A stretch of 64,000 nt of DNA from Flagellimonas lutimaris (GTDB lineage: Bacteria; Bacteroidota; Bacteroidia; Flavobacteriales; Flavobacteriaceae): NCBI RefSeq assembly GCF_003581615.1, contig NZ_QXFH01000077.1, forward strand, positions 318,070 to 382,069. The letters run 5' to 3'. Of this stretch, positions 60,087 to 64,000 are shown in pieces (within the stretch, counting starts at the first letter, position 1; each line of letters begins with the position of its first letter). The notes beneath the pieces are model-generated. The model saw nothing but the letters and a program-made list of their open reading frames with translations, ran no database searches and had not been told where the DNA came from. The position numbers and the translations under genes were made by a program.

Positions 60087-61751
60087 TTAAGCGGTGAACT
60101 TGCGCTTTCTGTAGTAGCTGAAAAACAGGCCAAACAACAAGGTTAAAACTACTGGAAATCCAATGTTTACAAGCTGCCACTTGGTTTTTTGTTTTGCTAT
60201 TTTTTTGACATCCAAGAGCGGGATGGAAACTTTCTTGTTTCGAATGTTAATAAGCCCCGTATTGTCCAAGAGGTAATTTGTGCTATTTACCAAGAATTCC
60301 TTGTTGCCATAGAAGCTGTTCGTCCATTTATCATAACCCAATTCCAAGGGTCTGCCATTTCGTAATTGGTTCTTGATGACATCGCCATCGGAAATCACGA
60401 TCATTTTGTTTTCAGGACCTTCTTCCAAGGTATTTTGGAGCTTGAGTGGCTTCACCCTGTTTTTGTACATTGAGGTAAAATTCCCTTCAATCAAAACCGC
60501 CAAGGGCAGATTTCCATTAGTATAAGTTTCCCGGTCGGGTTGCTGGTTGATCATATCCAAACTCACCACTCTAGGGATTCCATCAGTCTTCGAAAGTGGC
60601 GAACTCTGCAACAAAATGGTCTTCCGATAATCGTTTTCCAATACATCCATTGGACTGGTAAATTGTAAACGAACCGACTCAATATTCGTGTTGATAGGAT
60701 GGTTGTTCTGAGAAAAAACCATCGGGTAATACAACCACGGAAGCGGATTGTATTGGGAATCGTTTCCTTCGCCAGAAGCCAAAACAATTTGAGTAAAATA
60801 TAGGTCGTTTACCAAAACGGGATTGATTCTAACCCCATATTTAAAAAATAAATCCTTCAAGTTAAGGTCTCTTGGAACAGCAATCGCCTCGCCACCGCCC
60901 GCATAAATGCTGTCCATTTCCATATTCACCTGGTCTACCATCCAAATGGATTTACCACCCTGAACAATATATTGGTCCATTATATATTTTTCTTGGTCGG
61001 TAAACGCCTCTGTTGGCTTCGCAATGATGGCCAAATCAAACCCTTTGAGTTGATTTAATACGTTTTGTGAATTGGTAGCCACCGAATCCAACGTAATGGC
61101 ACCTATGTTGTAATAATCCCGAATAGTGGTGAGATAATCGGCGATAAAAATATCATCCAACTCGCCATTTCCTTTGATAACGGCAACGCTCTTTTTTTCT
61201 TCGATGCTCAATTTGGTAAAAGCATCCGCAAAGGCGTACTCTAATTGCTGAACCGAGTTGTTGATACGATCCTCAGCCTTAGAGCCCAATTTGTTTTTAA
61301 GTAATGGCACTTTTACGGTTTGGTCGTTAAAATTGACCATAGCCCAAGGGAAAACCAGTTCGTTGGATACTTTTCCATTTTCTTCAACGGTTACATTGGC
61401 GGGCTGTAATCCCAAGGCTTGCAACTGAGCAACAGTTTCTTGTGGATTTTCGCTATCCTCCAAAGGGTCCACCAAATTATATTTGATGTTGCTGTTCTTC
61501 GATGCAAAGGATTCCAACAACTGAATGGTTTCAGCTTTCAACTTGGAAAACTCCGCAGGAATGTTCCCATCTAGCAACACATCAACGATAACGGGTGTTT
61601 CAAATTTTTGGGCCACTTCAACGGCGGGTTCGGAGAGTGTATAGCGTTTATCTTCGGTAAGGTCGAATCGGGTGTAGACAAAACTGGCCAATAGGTTGAT
61701 GATTACCACGGCCACAATCACTTTTACTATGGATACAAAAAACTTCCCCAT
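60087..61751 (-). CDS. gldG: Gliding-motility ABC transporter auxiliary protein GldG
   Basis: The 554-residue membrane protein has one N-terminal helix (SIVKVIVAVVIINLLASFV), a long extracytoplasmic region with RFDLTEDKRYTLSEPAVEVA and KGNGELDDIFIADYLTTIRD, GFDLAIIAKPTEAFTDQEKY and IWMVDQVNMEMDSI, then a C-terminal helix (LVNIGFPVVLTLLFGLFFSYYRK). These are the landmarks of GldG, partner of GldF and the GldA ATPase. It overlaps the gldF stop (TAATG). GldA is not in the window. Confidence 0.93.
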   Translation of the reverse strand: MGKFFVSIVKVIVAVVIINLLASFVYTRFDLTEDKRYTLSEPAVEVAQKFETPVIVDVLLDGNIPAEFSKLKAETIQLLESFASKNSNIKYNLVDPLEDSENPQETVAQLQALGLQPANVTVEENGKVSNELVFPWAMVNFNDQTVKVPLLKNKLGSKAEDRINNSVQQLEYAFADAFTKLSIEEKKSVAVIKGNGELDDIFIADYLTTIRDYYNIGAITLDSVATNSQNVLNQLKGFDLAIIAKPTEAFTDQEKYIMDQYIVQGGKSIWMVDQVNMEMDSIYAGGGEAIAVPRDLNLKDLFFKYGVRINPVLVNDLYFTQIVLASGEGNDSQYNPLPWLYYPMVFSQNNHPINTNIESVRLQFTSPMDVLENDYRKTILLQSSPLSKTDGIPRVVSLDMINQQPDRETYTNGNLPLAVLIEGNFTSMYKNRVKPLKLQNTLEEGPENKMIVISDGDVIKNQLRNGRPLELGYDKWTNSFYGNKEFLVNSTNYLLDNTGLINIRNKKVSIPLLDVKKIAKQKTKWQLVNIGFPVVLTLLFGLFFSYYRKRKFTA

Positions 61752-62482
61752 TACCTTGACAATTGTTTTAAACGTTGAAAAGTGAGATATAAAAACAAAA
61801 GAGTTAAGGAGATAAAATAGACCAAATCTCGAGTATCTATCACACCTCTTGCAATGCTTTCAAAATGTGATTGTGCTCCCAATGCTTGAATCGTTTGTTG
61901 CGTTTCTCCGTTCGAAAACAAAGAAGAAGCGGCATCAAACCCATTAAAAATCAAGAAACAAACCAAAATCCCCACCAAAAAGGCGATAATTTGATTATCC
62001 GATAGGGTAGAAGCAAATATTCCGATGGAGGTATAACAAGCCATCAAAAACAATAATCCAAAGTAAGAGCCCAGCACTACGCCAAGGTCATAATTGCCTT
62101 CTACCATTCCCAATCCTGAGATAGCAAAAACATACACTATGGTGGGAATAACAGCGATAACACACAAAAGAAAGGCGCCCCAAAATTTTCCAAGGACCAA
62201 TTTCCAAATAGAGATAGGCTTTATCAACAGCAATTCCAACGTGCCCATTTTTCGTTCTTCCGAAAAACTCTTCATCGTAATGGCAGGCACCAAAAAGATA
62301 AAAACCCAGGGAGCCAACAAAAAGAAGTTGCTCAAATCGGCAAAGCCGTAATCAAAAATGTTGTATTCGCCCTTGAACACCCACAGAAAAAGTCCGTTGA
62401 GAAGTAAAAACGAACCCACGATTAAATAACCGATGGGCGATGTAAAAAAGGACCGTACCTCTCTCTTAAAAATTGCGAACAT
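61751..62482 (-). CDS. gldF: Gliding-motility ABC transporter permease GldF
   Basis: The 243-residue ABC-2-type permease has six helices and the family segment MFAIFKREVRSFFTSPIGYL, GLFLWVFKGEYNIFDYGFAD and PAITMKSFSEERKMGTLELL with the conserved Glu-Glu-Arg. It overlaps gldG by one base (TAATG) and is itself overlapped by the ABM-domain gene stop in the same way, so all are translationally coupled. In F. johnsoniae GldA, GldF and GldG are required for gliding. Confidence 0.94.
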   Translation of the reverse strand: MFAIFKREVRSFFTSPIGYLIVGSFLLLNGLFLWVFKGEYNIFDYGFADLSNFFLLAPWVFIFLVPAITMKSFSEERKMGTLELLLIKPISIWKLVLGKFWGAFLLCVIAVIPTIVYVFAISGLGMVEGNYDLGVVLGSYFGLLFLMACYTSIGIFASTLSDNQIIAFLVGILVCFLIFNGFDAASSLFSNGETQQTIQALGAQSHFESIARGVIDTRDLVYFISLTLLFLYLTFQRLKQLSR

Positions 62483-62784
62483 TAAGATGGGTTTGTTGAT
62501 TGAATTTTATGAACACTCCAAGCTTCGGGTTTATCGGAGAACAATTTTTTGGTATTGCCCCAAACCTCTTTAAAGAAATCCGAGTTTCTATAATTATCCA
62601 GATGGGCCTCCGTATCCCAAAAACTATAGGTGAAAAATATGTTGGGATTCGTAATGTCTTGATACAACTCTACCATATTACATCCTTCAAAAGACAAGAT
62701 GCCGTTTTTAGATTCTTCAAAGATTCGCTCAAAACTAGCAATATTTTCGGGTTTAAAAGTCAGTTTTACAATGCGTATCAACAT
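62482..62784 (-). CDS. ABM-domain protein (putative quinol monooxygenase)
   Basis: The 100-residue protein has the dimeric alpha/beta ABM fold: VKLTFKPENIASFERIFEES, ILSFEGCNMVELYQDITNPN, FFTYSFWDTEAHLDNYRNSD and a C-terminal Trp-rich end. It lies in the gldFG operon between the SAM hydrolase-like gene (0 nt gap) and gldF (1-nt overlap). Members detoxify or monooxygenate quinols or act in heme breakdown; the exact substrate is unknown. Confidence 0.85.
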   Translation of the reverse strand: MLIRIVKLTFKPENIASFERIFEESKNGILSFEGCNMVELYQDITNPNIFFTYSFWDTEAHLDNYRNSDFFKEVWGNTKKLFSDKPEAWSVHKIQSTNPS

Positions 62785-63615
62785 TTAGAGGAAATTTATG
62801 GTTACGGTGTCCCTGTAATTTAGTCCAAGTAGGGAGGAAGCACCTCCAACGGAATTTAGGTCACTTTTATAAATCGCAAGTTCTATGTAGCCTGCTGAAT
62901 TGAATAGGGCCAAGGCATCTCCAGGGCCTTTGCGCTGGTTTCGCTCTAAATTATAGTTAATGATGCCGTTATAGCTTTGCTGCACCTGCCGTATTTTGGT
63001 GGTTCTCGCGATAATTTCAAAATCTCGTCCGCTTCGGTAAGCTTCGAACAGGCTTTTCTGAATGTTGGTAACTACATTTCCGTAGTTATCAATATAAATT
63101 ACATTGCCAGATATACTCTTGCCTTCGTTGGTTATCCGTGGTTCAAAATCGCGCAGCTCTTTCAAACGCTCCAAAGGTCTGCCGATAACCTCCAGTTTAC
63201 CGCCGCGAGCAATGTGGCAGGCCACTTGAACGAATATATTGAGCACGGGAAAAGCACTGGGTTCTGCATTCGGCAAATTGATTTCCACCACTTTTTCGGG
63301 CTGCACCTCAGAAGTTATCAAGGAAATGACACCGCTATTGGCACTCACAAAATAATGACCGTCCACCTGAACCACAATATGCTCATTTTCTGGCGAAATT
63401 TCCGAGTCCACCCCCACTATATGCACTGTTCCCTTTGGGAACGAGCGGTACACGTTTCTGAGGATATAAGCGCATTCTTGGATATTGAAAGGACTGATGG
63501 CGTGCGAAATATCAACAACGGAAATATCGGGGAGATTTCCCAGTATTGCCCCTTTCACAGCACCCACATAGTGATCCTTATATCCAAAATCGGTAGTTAA
63601 GGTTATGATTGGCAT
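62785..63615 (-). CDS. SAM hydroxide adenosyltransferase / SAM hydrolase family (DUF62)
   Basis: The 276-residue protein begins PIITLTTDFGYKDHYVGAVKG, the DUF62 N-terminus with the conserved Asp, then VVDISHAISPFNIQECAYIL, the conserved VDSEISPENEHIV and HYFVSANSGVISLI. The C-terminal half holds GNVIYIDNYGNVVTNI. The family splits SAM with water into adenosine and methionine; halogenating relatives differ in the active-site loop and are not expected here. It is the first gene of the unit that includes gldF and gldG. Confidence 0.92.
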   Translation of the reverse strand: MPIITLTTDFGYKDHYVGAVKGAILGNLPDISVVDISHAISPFNIQECAYILRNVYRSFPKGTVHIVGVDSEISPENEHIVVQVDGHYFVSANSGVISLITSEVQPEKVVEINLPNAEPSAFPVLNIFVQVACHIARGGKLEVIGRPLERLKELRDFEPRITNEGKSISGNVIYIDNYGNVVTNIQKSLFEAYRSGRDFEIIARTTKIRQVQQSYNGIINYNLERNQRKGPGDALALFNSAGYIELAIYKSDLNSVGGASSLLGLNYRDTVTINFL

Positions 63616-63660
63616 ACAATACTGTTGATATGTTTTTCCGCGTTCAAATTGATTTTTAGT

Positions 63661-63668
63661 TAAGTTTG
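63661..63668 (+). promoter_or_regulatory. Candidate -7 box (TAAGTTTG) of phoH
   Basis: Exact TAnnTTTG on the plus strand, 67 nt upstream of the inferred phoH TTG start. No TTG at the expected -33 distance. Confidence 0.4.
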
Positions 63669-63734
63669 TTTGTAAAATTAGTCAAAAAAGAAAGAATAAA
63701 ATTCTTCAAAAACAACTGTAACACCTCACATTTT

Positions 63735-64000
63735 TTGAACGAACTTGTAATAGAACTTACGGAGATTAGCCCACAAGAATTTTTTGGGCAACAAAATGCC
63801 AACATTGAGCTACTGAAAAAATACTTTCCCAAGCTTAAGATTGTAGCTAGGGGCAATAAGATAAAGGTATTTGGAGACGAAGAACTTTTGGAAGAGTTCG
63901 ATAAGCGCTTTGATGAGCTCACAGGACAGTTTGCCAAGTACAATAAGCTCGATGAAAACATGATCGAGCGGATACTAACTAGCACAAGCAAAGCTGACTA
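63735..64000 (+). CDS. phoH: PhoH-family ATPase (3' partial)
   Basis: Frame open to the window end; the 88 visible residues read NELVIELTEISPQEFFGQQN, IELLKKYFPKLKIVARGNKI, KVFGDEELLEEFDKRFDELT, the N-terminal domain of PhoH-like proteins. The P-loop ATPase domain lies beyond the window. The start is most likely TTG at 63735, right at the conserved NELVIELTEIS; no ATG is in frame upstream before the promoter region. It is divergent from the SAM hydrolase-like gene with 119 nt between. Confidence 0.87.
   Translation, partial: MNELVIELTEISPQEFFGQQNANIELLKKYFPKLKIVARGNKIKVFGDEELLEEFDKRFDELTGQFAKYNKLDENMIERILTSTSKAD

Noticed and set aside
62977-63600. Long plus-strand frame (207 codons) antisense to the SAM hydrolase-like gene
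   Set aside because: The opposite strand gives a clear family protein, and this frame has His/Ile-rich shadow composition.
1-64000. tRNA, rRNA, CRISPR arrays, insertion sequences
   Set aside because: I looked for T-loop motifs (GGTTCGAATCC-like), regularly spaced repeats and transposase motifs and saw none; a dedicated search could still find a weak case.

Overview
The window reads as a chromosomal segment of a low-GC Flavobacteriaceae bacterium (Bacteroidota), probably free-living and marine. The evidence is the gliding genes gldF and gldG, BshA-type bacillithiol synthesis, M1-peptidase and beta-barrel genes of Bacteroidota type, several TAnnTTTG-type -7 promoter boxes, and AT-rich leaders without Shine-Dalgarno sequences.

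Layout. Positions 1-5.2 kb hold the 3' part of a GH3/serine-hydrolase fusion, bshA, a small lipoprotein and an OmpA-family protein. Positions 5.3-41.2 kb hold one large Wzx/Wzy-type exopolysaccharide or capsule locus. Its plus-strand core at 34.1-40.5 kb contains a PglE-like aminotransferase, a PglF/WbpM-like dehydratase, a Wza-like export lipoprotein and a Wzc-like tyrosine kinase. A PHP-type tyrosine phosphatase converges on the kinase gene. The minus-strand block at 19.5-33.9 kb makes nucleotide sugars: UDP-GlcA 4-epimerase, TviC-like epimerase, Ugd, TviB-like dehydrogenase, Gmd and Fcl. It also carries a beta-helix lipoprotein, the Wzx flippase, the Wzy polymerase and a glycosyltransferase. 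Between 11.9 and 19.4 kb short operons alternate in strand and carry the priming phosphoglycosyltransferase, more glycosyltransferases, a sugar formyltransferase and a beta-propeller protein. Positions 5.3-11.8 kb form a decoration operon: carbamoyltransferase, two FemAB-like acyltransferases, MBOAT O-acyltransferase and SGNH protein.

Positions 41.5-50 kb hold a two-component system, small and secreted proteins, an M1 aminopeptidase lipoprotein, a two-repeat DUF6799-like protein and a beta-barrel protein. Positions 50-52.4 kb hold a thioredoxin-like/OsmC/ArsP-permease operon, followed by an acetolactate decarboxylase gene broken by a 1-nt frameshift. Two strong palindromes lie in front of this operon. 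Positions 52.6-54.4 kb hold a compact operon of a bS21 paralogue, a NYN-domain protein and a sigma-70 paralogue. The rest is mainly housekeeping or gliding: mnmE, a DUF4870 protein, a lone FemAB-like protein, a Cys-rich lipoprotein, dnaN, gldG, gldF, an ABM-domain protein, a SAM hydrolase-like protein and the start of phoH.

Together the locus predicts an acidic, O-acylated polysaccharide. Its likely precursors include UDP-GlcA, UDP-GalA, UDP-GalNAcA, GDP-L-fucose and a 4-amino-4,6-dideoxy sugar that may be N-formylated. The polymer would be made by Wzx/Wzy and exported by Wza/Wzc. The least conventional signals are the bS21/NYN/sigma operon, a 35-bp direct repeat flanking a formyltransferase cassette beside a truncated gene, a promoter-plus-terminator leader in front of the tyrosine phosphatase, and several small or unrecognised genes.
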